Shown here: positions 25,258 through 33,964 of the stretch, in pieces
Layout: the number at the start of each line of letters is the position of its first letter
Position numbering within the stretch: the stretch's first letter is position 1
NCBI GenBank assembly: GCA_016713535.1
Contig: JADJOY010000033.1
Location: 62,001 to 126,000, forward strand
Reading direction: 5' to 3'
DNA: 64,000 bases
From: Deltaproteobacteria bacterium
GTDB taxonomy: Bacteria; JADJOY01
The notes under the pieces: generated by a model
Databases searched by the model: none
Told to the model about the DNA's origin: nothing
The model's input: the letters and a program-made list of their open reading frames with translations, nothing else
Program-made: the position numbers and the translations under genes

Positions 25258-28200
25258 CTATGGCGTCGTACATCCGCCGGGCGTCGCGGCGTTGCAGTCG
25301 TCGTCGATGCCGTTGCCCGGGATCTCCGTCTTCCCCGGGTTGATGTTCGGATTGCCGTCGTTGCAGTCGAGCTGCGGATGGGCGCACTGCGCCGATGCCG
25401 GATTCCCGTAGCCGTCGCCGTCGAGGTCCTTGCAGTCGCTCGTGGCCGGGTCGCAGTCGTCGTCGAGCGCGTTCCCGGGAATCTCGCTCCTCTCGGGGTT
25501 CACGTTCGAGTTCGAGTCGTCGCAATCCGTGCTGTTCGCCACGTACCCGGGCGGTGCTGCGCACGCCTGGACCGTGACGGCCGGATTTCCATGGCCGTCC
25601 TGATCCGCGTCTCGGTGGAAGGCCAGCCCGACGCCTTCGTCGATCTGACCGTCGCAGTCGTCGTCGATTCCGTCACAGACCTCGGTCGCGGCCGGGTTGA
25701 CGCTCGGCGACGAATCGCCGCAGTCGACGGGGCCGCAAACCCCGCCTTCGGCGAAGAAGCCGTCGCCGTCGGCGTCCGTGCAGCGCGCGACGTGGATCGC
25801 CAGGCCGACGGAGCAGTTGTCCGCGGTGTTGGTCTCGCCGGCCACCGGGTCGACGCACGCTCCCACGAACGAATCGCCCGGTCCCGACGGAGCCGACAAG
25901 CCGCCGGTGATTCCTTGCGACGCACCGGCGTCGAGCGCGCCCACCGGGCCGCTTCCGATCTCCGGATCGGCGCTGGTGACGGTCGAGTCGGGCGACAGGC
26001 GGTAATGCGCCGTGGTCGCCGCGGCGCCACCGTTGCCGGTGTTCGCGACGCTGGCCGTGAACGTGAACGCTTGCCCCGTCCGGAGCGTGGACGAGTCCAC
26101 GGCCGGCGAAGTGACGCCGAGGTTCGGCACACCGGCGACGGTGAGCCTGGCGCCGCTCGAGCAGTTGTCGTTCGCGTTGACCTCGTACGGGACCGAGTCC
26201 ACGCACGTGCCGTACCAGTACGTACCCGGCGTGGAAGGGGCGACCGTCGGGAAGGAGATCGGATAGTCCCGGGCGGCGATCGGCACCGGCACACTGCCGA
26301 TCTGCGTGTCGCCCCGGCTGATCGTGGAATCCGGGGAGCGGTAGATCCTCGCGGTGGTGGCGGCCGAGTCCCCTTGATTGCCGTTCTTCACCGTGACCGT
26401 GAACGTGAACGGATCGCCGACGGCCACGCTGTTCGGTGTGACCTTCGCGAACGCCACCCACAGGTCGGGCTGGGCGCCAATCCTCACCGGTACGCCCACC
26501 GAGCAGTTGTTCGCCCTCGCGATCTCGTCGGTCACGGCCACGGCGCAGGCACCGAACCAGTACGGCCCCGGAAAGTTTCCCGGGATCACGGTTCTCGTGA
26601 CGTGCGTGGTCTCGCCGGCGGCGAGGGCGGGGATGGCGACCGAATCGATGAACTCGTCCCCGGTGCCCGCGATCACCTCGTCGTTCGATCGATAGATCTT
26701 GAGCGTGGTCGCCGGGGCGGCGCCCGTGCCGGTGTCCGAGACGTCCGCGGAGACCGTGAGGCGGGCATTGGCGTCGCTCGGGAGGGACGGCGTGTTGGTC
26801 GTGAAGCTCGGCACCACGAGATCCGGTACCGCTCCGACCGCGAGCTGCACGCCAGCCGAGCAGTTGTTCGCGGTGCTCACCTCGCCGGCGAACGAATCCA
26901 CGCACGCGCCGAGCCAGTAGCTGCCGGGCGTGGCGGGCGCCGTGACCGAGCCGGTCACGGGCTCCGACGCACCACCCGCGATGCTCCCGACCGAACTGGA
27001 CGCCAACTCGGTGTCGCCCGCATCGATCGTCGCGTCGCTCGAGACGTAGTAGTGGACGAGCGTCGCGGGCGCGTCGGCGTTCCCCTGATTCCGAATCGTC
27101 GTGCTCAGCGTGAGAGGTGTGGACGGAGGAACCGTGGAGGCGCTCGCCGAGAGATCGTCGACGCGCAGATCCGCGCCGTCCGGGCACACGCGCCCGTAGG
27201 CCGTGAGCCAGCGTCCGTCCTGGCCCTGGATGACGGTCCCGCGCGGTCCCGCGTAGGCGTTGAACATCCAGAAGCAGTCGTCGGTGACGTCGTCGGACGC
27301 GCTGCTGAAGTCGCCCCAGCGGTTGGAGCCACCGAAGGTCCGCACGTAGTAGGCGACTCCCGCCCGCAGCGTGCCGGGTACCGCCGTCGTCCCCGGCGCA
27401 TCGCCCGGAGATCGCATCGTCCAGTAGGCGCCCGGATAGAGCCCGGTCCCCGAGGCGCCGAACGAGATGGCCGCGACGCCCGTGCTGTTGACCGCGACCG
27501 ACGGGTAGAACGTCACCGCGCCCGCGGCGAGCGGGTCGCCGCCGACATCGCCTTGATCGGACACGACGAGGTTGGAAGGTGTCGTCGTGTCGATCGCGAA
27601 CCAGTGCGCGGTCGTGCGCCCGGCATAGGCACCGGCGCGCGGGCGAATCGTTGCGGTGAGCCAAAGCTGGTTGGCCCTCCACACGGCGGAGAGCGCGCGC
27701 CGATCACCCACCCGGAGGGGCGCCACCCCGCCCGGCTGAGGTGCGTCGGCCAGAGGGCCGTCGAGATTTTCGAGGTCGCCGACGGCGACGGCCTGCTGCG
27801 TGAGAACGGGCGAGCCGAGAGGGTCGTCGAGCCGCACGACCTGCACGAACTCGTTGGTGCCGTCGGTGATGCCGGAGTAAGAGACCAGGAACGTGCCGGG
27901 GTCGTTCGGCGCGGCGCCGCGGATCGAAGCCGGCAGTGTCGTGGTCGCGACTCCCCCACCCGCGTAGGGGTCGAGCTTCGTCACTGTCACAGCGCCGCCG
28001 TCGTAGAGCCCGCCCGAGCCCACACCTTTGGGGATCACCCACAGGCGGACGCCCTGGAACGCCGCCGCGCCGAAGCTCTGCAGGTTGGCCGTGATGTAGA
28101 CGGCCTGCGCGTCGACCGCCACACCAGGGAAATCCGCCCACGACTTGACGCCACCCACGGTCGTGAGCGCGTCGATGGAGGTGATGTACCAATCGCCTCT

Positions 28201-28926
28201 CGGATCGCCGTCGTCCGAAACGCCGACGAAGAGGCGCGACTCGTCGAGCGGGTCGCTCTGGCTGCTGCCGAGCTGCTCGAGCGCGACCAGCACGAACCGA
28301 TCGGCGAACGGGTCGTAGACCACTTTCGGGTCGTATGGGAAGGACTGCGAATCGAGCTCGGCGAAGAAGCTCTGCAGTCCCGTCCAGAGCTCTGGCGTGC
28401 CGTCCTTTGCATAGAACTCGACGAGCGAGTTCACCGCATCGACCAGATGCGATCGTCCAGCCGCGGCGTTCGGGTCGGGTGGGATGAAGAGGTTCTGGTT
28501 GGCCGTCGCGTTGAGGTCGAAGTCCGCCGCGTCGAAACTGCTCGTAAGACTGCGAGTCCCTACGGAGCTCGGAGAGGTTGGAGAACGCTCGGTCGAGCCA
28601 GGCGAGCGACCGGGGAATGCGACGTGATCCTTCGCGTCGGTGTCCAGATCCTCCGACCCCGGCACGTCGGTCACGTGCAACGACTGGGAAAGCGCCCGAT
28701 TCCTCTCCAGGTACTTCGGAACGACCTCGTGAATCGTCGAGGGCATGACTCGGGTCTTCACACCCGCTGGCGGGCGGACGGCGGAGAGGCCGGAAGGTGC
28801 GGGATGGCTCGCGGGAGCCTGCGCTTGCTGCGTCGGCCTGGAACACGCCGCTAGTAGCGACAGACCAAGAGCCGACAAGATCGAAACGGTCGACCGTTCG
28901 ATCGAGGTCCGTCGCTCGCCCGTCAT
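25258..28926 (-). CDS. Large lipoprotein with CARDB repeats and MopE-type metal-binding repeats
   Basis: This is 1,222 residues from the ATG at 28926, preceded by a purine-rich GGGGGAAGAG; the frame stays open to 28974. The signal has an LLAAC lipobox (SILSALGLSLLAACS). Residues about 90-600 are an unrecognised secreted domain with propeller-like features. Then come four CARDB/CARD-like adhesion modules of about 120 residues (DLVVPSFTT, DLWVAFAKVTPNSV, NLGVTSPAVDSS), each with paired Cys. At the C-terminus are three MopE-type units with DADGDGF, DCGDSSPSVNPAATEVCDG and DDDCDGQIDEG loops, which probably bind Ca2+ or Cu. It is likely a surface adhesin or matrix protein. Confidence 0.88.
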   Translation of the reverse strand: MTGERRTSIERSTVSILSALGLSLLAACSRPTQQAQAPASHPAPSGLSAVRPPAGVKTRVMPSTIHEVVPKYLERNRALSQSLHVTDVPGSEDLDTDAKDHVAFPGRSPGSTERSPTSPSSVGTRSLTSSFDAADFDLNATANQNLFIPPDPNAAAGRSHLVDAVNSLVEFYAKDGTPELWTGLQSFFAELDSQSFPYDPKVVYDPFADRFVLVALEQLGSSQSDPLDESRLFVGVSDDGDPRGDWYITSIDALTTVGGVKSWADFPGVAVDAQAVYITANLQSFGAAAFQGVRLWVIPKGVGSGGLYDGGAVTVTKLDPYAGGGVATTTLPASIRGAAPNDPGTFLVSYSGITDGTNEFVQVVRLDDPLGSPVLTQQAVAVGDLENLDGPLADAPQPGGVAPLRVGDRRALSAVWRANQLWLTATIRPRAGAYAGRTTAHWFAIDTTTPSNLVVSDQGDVGGDPLAAGAVTFYPSVAVNSTGVAAISFGASGTGLYPGAYWTMRSPGDAPGTTAVPGTLRAGVAYYVRTFGGSNRWGDFSSASDDVTDDCFWMFNAYAGPRGTVIQGQDGRWLTAYGRVCPDGADLRVDDLSASASTVPPSTPLTLSTTIRNQGNADAPATLVHYYVSSDATIDAGDTELASSSVGSIAGGASEPVTGSVTAPATPGSYWLGACVDSFAGEVSTANNCSAGVQLAVGAVPDLVVPSFTTNTPSLPSDANARLTVSADVSDTGTGAAPATTLKIYRSNDEVIAGTGDEFIDSVAIPALAAGETTHVTRTVIPGNFPGPYWFGACAVAVTDEIARANNCSVGVPVRIGAQPDLWVAFAKVTPNSVAVGDPFTFTVTVKNGNQGDSAATTARIYRSPDSTISRGDTQIGSVPVPIAARDYPISFPTVAPSTPGTYWYGTCVDSVPYEVNANDNCSSGARLTVAGVPNLGVTSPAVDSSTLRTGQAFTFTASVANTGNGGAAATTAHYRLSPDSTVTSADPEIGSGPVGALDAGASQGITGGLSAPSGPGDSFVGACVDPVAGETNTADNCSVGLAIHVARCTDADGDGFFAEGGVCGPVDCGDSSPSVNPAATEVCDGIDDDCDGQIDEGVGLAFHRDADQDGHGNPAVTVQACAAPPGYVANSTDCDDSNSNVNPERSEIPGNALDDDCDPATSDCKDLDGDGYGNPASAQCAHPQLDCNDGNPNINPGKTEIPGNGIDDDCNAATPGGCTTP

Positions 28927-29445
28927 CTCTTCCCCCGACTCGACATTTCCGCGGTTGCGCTCGAACCGGGACACGGTTCTCGCCTTTGGCTCATCCGCTC
29001 GGTATCCGAGCGTGGCGCGCAGGCGACCACGGCGGTCGCTCTGCGCGCTTTCCCTGTGCTCTCGATCCTGCGCCCTCGACCGCCACGGCCGCTATCGCGC
29101 GCGAATCGCGAGCGTGGCGCGCGAGACCGAGTGCCCGTCCGGCGAACTCGAATTCTCGTACACCGCTTCGAGGTGTCCGACGTGTCCGCAGCGTAGCGAC
29201 CTTACCGAAGGGCTTCACGAGCCCCTGTAAGTGGGCCGACAGTTGCGACGGCCGGCGCCGCCGACCTCGACGGTGGCGTGACTCTCCCTCGCGGGGGCCG
29301 ACAGATGTCGCTTACGCCGCTTCGCGAGCCGGGGTCAGTGACCTATATCACGGGGTCACCTCGACGCGGCTGCGCCGAGCGTTCGTCGCCAATCAGACCG
29401 GGCATCGCAGCATGCTCGTGCTGCGGTCGTACCTCCGTTTGATGC
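28927..29445. other. Intergenic region upstream of the CARDB lipoprotein
   Basis: No gene was supported; the short plus-strand frames look like shadows. The motif GGGCCGACAG occurs twice (about 29232 and 29295), and a CRP-like dyad lies at 29338-29351. The promoter for the large lipoprotein gene must be in here. Confidence 0.45.
29338..29351. promoter_or_regulatory. CRP-like dyad GTGA-N6-TCAC
   Basis: GTGACCTATATCAC has the half-sites and 6-bp spacing of the E. coli CRP consensus core, next to a GGTCAGTGACC palindrome. It is about 410 bp upstream of the CARDB lipoprotein start, which is far for a class I or II site, so a chance match is quite possible. Confidence 0.25.
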
Positions 29446-29865
29446 TCACCCCACCCCCGTCATCAGCGACACCACCAGGATCGCGAGCACCAGAGCCGCG
29501 ATCGCGGTGTAGAGGCGGTCGCGCTCGAGGGCGAAGGCCACTGCGGCGAAAGCCACCCGGGCGATCGGGGTGGCGATCAGCAAGAGCAGGCCGAGCTGGA
29601 TGAGGCCGCGGCCGCGGCCCGCGAGGGCGGCGCCGAGGATGCCGCTCACCTGACGCAGCTCGGCGGGCTCGCCGAGGAACGATCCGTAGACGGGTGCGGC
29701 CGTGCCGTGCCGGGTGAGGTAGAGCGCGCCGCCGATCGCGACGATCGTGGCCGACAGGAAGAGCCCGCCCCGTAGCAGAGCGCCGATGGCGCGCTCGGTA
29801 CGTTCGGCGTTCCACGGCCCGTGCAACGATCGGCGGGGGACGAGCCCCCGCGCTACGGGAGTCAT
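29446..29865 (-). CDS. DUF1634 family membrane protein
   Basis: The 139-residue protein has three hydrophobic segments (LRGGLFLSATIVAIGGALYL, GLIQLGLLLLIATPIARVAF, YTAIAALVLAILVVSLM). It matches DUF1634, a family typically encoded next to TauE/SafE transporters, as here. GGAGG lies 8 nt before the ATG and the gene follows the TauE stop by 2 nt. Residues 4-12 (VARGLVPRR) are encoded by a copy of the palindromic repeat found between genes elsewhere. It may be an accessory subunit of the transporter. Confidence 0.82.
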   Translation of the reverse strand: MTPVARGLVPRRSLHGPWNAERTERAIGALLRGGLFLSATIVAIGGALYLTRHGTAAPVYGSFLGEPAELRQVSGILGAALAGRGRGLIQLGLLLLIATPIARVAFAAVAFALERDRLYTAIAALVLAILVVSLMTGVG

Positions 29866-29867
29866 CG

Positions 29868-30496
29868 CTAGATCCTCCCGGTGATCCCGCTGGCGATCAT
29901 CTCGGCACCCATCGCGCCGATCACGAGGGCGAACACGACGCGGAGCACCTGCGGCCGCGCGTGCATGAGCACCCGCGCGCCGAGCAGCGCGCCGCCGAGC
30001 ACCCCGAGCGTCACCGGCATGGCGATGCCGGGCGCGATGTACCCGCGGCCGAGGTAGATCCCGGCGCTCGCCGCGGCGGTGACGCCGATCATGAAGTTGC
30101 TGGTGGTGGTCGAGACCTTGAAGGGCATCCATGGGAGCGCAGGCTCGAGACGGCCGAGGGAAGCAGCACGAGCCCGAACACCACCGCGATCGTCGAGCCC
30201 GGCAGCCGCGTCGCGAGCGCGGCACCGCACATGGCGCCCACGGTGGTCGCGATTTCCAGGAACATGCCGAGCCGGATGTTCGAGAAGCCCTCGCGCACGT
30301 ACGCCGCGGCGGCGCCGGAAGAGGTGGCGATCACCGACACCAGCGAGGCACCGATTGCGTAGCGGATGTCGACGCCGAAGCCGAGCGTCAGCATCGGCAC
30401 GATCACCACGCCGCCGCCGAGCCCCGTGAGCGCGCCGAGCAAGCCCGCCACGAACGAGCCCGCGCCGACAGCGGCGGAGAACTCGAGCACGTTCAT
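29868..30496 (-). pseudogene. TauE/SafE-family transporter, internally deleted and frameshifted
   Basis: The N-terminal half reads from the ATG at 30496 (LEFSAAVGAGSFVAGLLGAL, then GLGGGVVIVPMLTLGFGVD) to VVFGLVLLPSAVSSLR. The frame then changes near 30130-30165 and the C-terminal part resumes at MPFKVSTTTSNFMIGVTAAA and runs to SGITGRI. Normal TauE proteins have a further 50-70 residues between these points, including a second GLLGIGGG-type motif; they are missing here. So a deletion is present, not just an indel. It could be a real pseudogene or a collapsed assembly, since the two TauE halves are internally repetitive. Intact relatives export sulfite, sulfoacetate or other anions. Confidence 0.7.
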
Positions 30497-30575
30497 GCGG
30501 CCAGTATGCCGGCCGCACCGGGCGTCCGGTCGCGGGGAGGGGCGCCGGCGACGGCGCAGCGCCGCGGGCCCGTGC

Positions 30576-30941
30576 TCAGCGCTTGCTGGTGAGCAGCATG
30601 CGAACGGCGACGAGGATGAGGAACACCGCGAACGCGCGGCGCAGCACCAGGTCGTCGAGCCTGCCCGCGAGACGCGCGCCGAGGAGCGCGCCCACCAGGA
30701 TGCCACTCGCGAGCAGCCCGGCGAACGGCAGGTTCACCTGTCCGCGCTTGTAGTACTCGAGCACTCCGAGGATGCCGACCGGCAGTACGAGCGCGGCGAG
30801 CGAGGTGCCGTTGGCGGTGTGCTGGTCGATCTTCGCGAGCAGCACCATCGCGGGGATCATCACCACGGCGCCGCCGATCCCGAACAATCCGGAAACGATG
30901 CCGCCGGCGAGCCCGATCAGGGCGATCTGGAAGTAGAGCAT
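30576..30941 (-). CDS. Half-length TauE/SafE-family membrane protein
   Basis: The 121-residue protein has four hydrophobic segments and one TauE repeat unit (LIGLAGGIVSGLFGIGGAVVMIPAMVLL). Full TauE proteins have two such halves, so this may act as a dimer or with the adjacent TauE. Short stand-alone versions are known in the family. It lies 79 nt upstream of the disrupted TauE gene. GAGG is about 8 nt before the ATG. Confidence 0.8.
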   Translation of the reverse strand: MLYFQIALIGLAGGIVSGLFGIGGAVVMIPAMVLLAKIDQHTANGTSLAALVLPVGILGVLEYYKRGQVNLPFAGLLASGILVGALLGARLAGRLDDLVLRRAFAVFLILVAVRMLLTSKR

Positions 30942-30998
30942 CGAGGTCCTCGGCCGTTGGAACGTGCGCCGCGCGCCCGAGGCGCGCGGCGGTTCAGC

Positions 30999-31241
30999 TC
31001 ATTCCTTCTTCTTGAGGCGGCTCTCGTTCTCGGCGATGAAGGCGCGGATGTCGTCCGCCATCCCGAGGAGCTTGGTCCACTGCTCCTGGTAGAGCGTCAC
31101 GGGGAACCGCCCGAGTCCATACACGGAGACGGCTCCCTTCTCGCTCACCTTGAGCGAGAGCCCCTTCTCGGTCCGGCGCTTGAGCGCCTCGTTCTCGGCG
31201 CGCAGGCGCTCGAGCTCGCTCTTGTCGTCTTCTTCGGACAT
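30999..31241 (-). CDS. Conserved-looking 80-residue protein with a coiled-coil start
   Basis: From the ATG at 31241, with GGAGG 5-8 nt upstream, the product is 80 residues. It has an acidic start, a Leu/Glu heptad segment (SELERLRAENEALKRR), a central LSLKVSEKGAVSVYGLGRF strand region and a helix (QWTKLLGMADDIRAFIAEN). I believe similar small proteins occur in deltaproteobacteria, but I cannot name a family. It is cytosolic and probably dimeric through the zipper, divergent from the GH31 gene. Confidence 0.75.
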   Translation of the reverse strand: MSEEDDKSELERLRAENEALKRRTEKGLSLKVSEKGAVSVYGLGRFPVTLYQEQWTKLLGMADDIRAFIAENESRLKKKE

Positions 31242-31320
31242 GACTCCCTCCGGAGCTGGGCCGCGGCACGGGCCGCGACGTCGATGTGGATGGTGGGTGC
31301 TTGTGGTAGAGGAGCCTTCC

Positions 31321-33909
31321 ATGAATCTCCCCCGCGCGGAAGGGTTGGCGCAGCCGGCCCGTGCAGCGAGGCGCGCGCTCGCGGCGCTCGGTGCCGCGGT
31401 CGTGCTGGTGGTGGTTTCCGCCGGATGCATTGGGGAGAACGGCGAGGACGGCTTCCGCAGCCCGGTCGCGGTCTCGATCGGCGACGACACCTGGCGCGTG
31501 AGCTTCGACGCGTCGCTGGTGACGCTGCGCCTGGTCCGGGGCGGCGACACGCTCCTCGAGCTCGGCGCCGACGCGCTCGCGCTCGGCACCGTCGACCGCC
31601 TCGACGATCAGCTCAACTACGACCCGTACTGGCTGGGAAGCCCGCTCTACGATCCCCAGGGCCTCGCGTGGGTCACGCCGGCGAGCGCCACGATCACGGC
31701 GAGCGAAGGCATCCGCTCGTTCACCGCGGAGCTGACCTACTCCGATGCCACCGCGGCCAGGCTCACCGTCACCGCCAGCGCGTCGGGCCGCTTCGCCGCG
31801 AAGCTCGTGCCGCACGCCACGTCGCGGCCGATCGCGTTCATGCGGCTCGCGCCGCGCGTCGACTCCACGGAAGCCTTCTACGGCCTCGGCGAGCACTACG
31901 ACACCGTGAACCAGCGCGGCAAGGTCCGCGCCATGCAGCTCGAGCCGAGCCTGCGCTTCGAGAGCCAGTACAACGAGGCCCACGTGCCGATCCCGTTCGT
32001 GATCGGCACCCGCGGCTGGGGCCTGTTCGTCGAGGACCGCCACCCGGGATCCTTCGACGTCGCCGCCAAGGCCGATGACCGGATCGAGGCCACCTTCGGC
32101 ACCGCCGCGGACTCGCCGAACGGCCTCACCTTCCACCTCTTCGCCGCGGCTCACCCCCTCGACGTCACCAAGCACTACTACGACGTCACCGGTTACCCGC
32201 GGCTGCCGGCGCCGTGGGCGCTCGGCCCGTGGCTGTGGCGGGACGAGAACCGCGATCAGGCGGAGGTGGAGAACGACGCCAACACTCTGCGCGACCTCGA
32301 CATCGCGACCAGCGCGATCTGGATCGATCGCCCGTACGCCACGGGGGTCAACACCTTCGACTTCAGCGCGCCGCAGTTCCGCGATCCCACCGCGATGATC
32401 GGCACGCTCCACACACTCGGCTTCCGCACCGCGCTCTGGCACACGCCCTACCTCGACGAGGAAGACCCTTCCACCGCCGAGCTGCGCTCGTACGCCACAA
32501 GCCACGGCTTCTACCCGCCGCGCACGGGCCTCCTCTTCAACGGCTGGGGCCGGCCGATCGACCTCACCAATCCCGACGCCTACGCCTGGTGGCAGCGCCT
32601 GATCCGCCGCTACACCGACGCTGGCATCGAGGGGTTCAAGCTCGACTACGGCGAGGACGTCGTGCCGGGAGCCCTCGGCATCCGCGACAAGTGGAACTTC
32701 GCGGACGGAAGCGACGAGCGCACCATGCATGCGGCGTTTCAGCTCACCTACCACCAGGTGTACGCCGAGACGCTGCCCGCCTCGGGCGGATTCCTTCTCT
32801 GCCGCCACTCCACCTACGGCGACCAGACGAACGTCAGCGTGATCTGGCCCGGCGACCTCGACGCCACCTTCGCCAGGCAAGGCGAGCCGGCCACCGATCG
32901 CGACGGCGAGCGCTACAGCTCGGTGGGCGGGCTGCCCGCGTCGATGGTCGCGGGGCTGACGCTGGGTCCGTCTGGCTTTCCTTTCTACGGCTCGGACACC
33001 GGCGGCTACCGCCACTCGCCGCCGGACAAGGAGCTCTTCACGCGCTGGTTCGAGCAGACGTCGCTCTCGAGCGTGATGCAGGTGGGCACCAGCACCAACG
33101 ACGTCGCGTGGGAGCCCACGCCGGAGAACGGCTTCGACGACGAGATGCTCGGCTGGTACCGCATCTACACGCGGCTCCATCTCAGGCTCTTTGCGTACGA
33201 GTGGACGCTCGCGCAGCGCATCGCCGTGGACGGCCGCCCCATTCAGCGCCCCATCGGGCTCGCGTATCCGGAGCTCGGCTCGCACCGCGCCGACGAGTAC
33301 CTGTTCGGCGAAGATCTGCTGGTGGCGCCGGTGCTGGAGCGCGGCGCCCGCGAGCGCTCGGTGCTCTTCCCACCCGGCACCTGGCTCGACTGGTGGACGA
33401 GCGCGGCGTCGCCCGGCGAGCGCGAAGCGACCGTGGAGGCGCCGCTCGGCACGCTACCGCTGTGGATCCGCACGGGCGCGATCGTGCCGCTGCTCCGGCC
33501 GACGATCGACACGCTCTCTCCCACCACGGAGCCCGCCCGGGTGGACTCGTACGCCACCACGCCGGGAGTCCTGTATCCGCGGGTTGCCCCACCGGAATCG
33601 GCGAGCGCCGGTGCGTCCGAGATCACGCTCTTCGATGGCACGCGGCTCGGTCAGTCCCTCGCCGGATCGAGCCTGGAGCTCACCGTCGAGCCGGGCTCCG
33701 AGTTCCGGCACGGCGTCGTGTTCGAGGTGCTCGGGGTTGGCCCACGCGCGGCCGGCGTGACCGAGAGCGGCTCGGCGCTCGCGCGGCATGCGAGCCTCGG
33801 CGAGCTCGAGGCCGCGGGCTCTGGCTGGTTCGCGGACACGGCCGATCGTGGCTCGCTGTGGATCAAGGTGCCGGCCGGCAGCCACACGGCGAGCGCTGCG
33901 CTCGACTGA
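31321..33909 (+). CDS. Glycoside hydrolase family 31 lipoprotein (alpha-glucosidase/alpha-xylosidase type)
   Basis: The 862-residue exported enzyme has a lipoprotein signal (ALGAAVVLVVVSAGC). It has an N-terminal beta domain, a TIM barrel and a C-terminal beta domain. The retaining nucleophile is Asp442 in EGFKLDYGED and the acid/base is Asp512 in IWPGDLDATF; a spacing of 70 fits GH31. FYGSDTGGY and the EYLFGEDLLVAPVL barrel-end motif are also present. The KLDYGE form is nearer the YicI (alpha-xylosidase) type than the WxDMNE alpha-glucosidase type. The ATG at 31321 has GGAG 7 nt upstream. It probably acts on oligosaccharides in the periplasm; the substrate is unproven. Confidence 0.92.
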   Translation: MNLPRAEGLAQPARAARRALAALGAAVVLVVVSAGCIGENGEDGFRSPVAVSIGDDTWRVSFDASLVTLRLVRGGDTLLELGADALALGTVDRLDDQLNYDPYWLGSPLYDPQGLAWVTPASATITASEGIRSFTAELTYSDATAARLTVTASASGRFAAKLVPHATSRPIAFMRLAPRVDSTEAFYGLGEHYDTVNQRGKVRAMQLEPSLRFESQYNEAHVPIPFVIGTRGWGLFVEDRHPGSFDVAAKADDRIEATFGTAADSPNGLTFHLFAAAHPLDVTKHYYDVTGYPRLPAPWALGPWLWRDENRDQAEVENDANTLRDLDIATSAIWIDRPYATGVNTFDFSAPQFRDPTAMIGTLHTLGFRTALWHTPYLDEEDPSTAELRSYATSHGFYPPRTGLLFNGWGRPIDLTNPDAYAWWQRLIRRYTDAGIEGFKLDYGEDVVPGALGIRDKWNFADGSDERTMHAAFQLTYHQVYAETLPASGGFLLCRHSTYGDQTNVSVIWPGDLDATFARQGEPATDRDGERYSSVGGLPASMVAGLTLGPSGFPFYGSDTGGYRHSPPDKELFTRWFEQTSLSSVMQVGTSTNDVAWEPTPENGFDDEMLGWYRIYTRLHLRLFAYEWTLAQRIAVDGRPIQRPIGLAYPELGSHRADEYLFGEDLLVAPVLERGARERSVLFPPGTWLDWWTSAASPGEREATVEAPLGTLPLWIRTGAIVPLLRPTIDTLSPTTEPARVDSYATTPGVLYPRVAPPESASAGASEITLFDGTRLGQSLAGSSLELTVEPGSEFRHGVVFEVLGVGPRAAGVTESGSALARHASLGELEAAGSGWFADTADRGSLWIKVPAGSHTASAALD

Positions 33910-33964
33910 CTCGGACGCTCGGCGGGGTTGGCGATTCAGCCCCGATCGTGCTAGGGTCCGCCAG

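Noticed and set aside
25378-28854. A 1,158-codon open frame on the plus strand
   Set aside because: It is antisense to the CARDB/MopE lipoprotein, which has a signal peptide, repeats and a ribosome site. The plus product is Arg/Asp/Val-rich with no recognisable domain, as expected from antisense of high-GC coding DNA.
28990-29440. Possible tRNA or small RNA in the gap before the CARDB lipoprotein
   Set aside because: I found no T-loop GTTCRA-type motif with matching acceptor stem and no terminator; only short repeats and dyads.
30994-33285. A 763-codon minus frame over the GH31 gene
   Set aside because: The GH31 frame has an intact nucleophile, acid/base and lipoprotein signal; the antisense product has no features.
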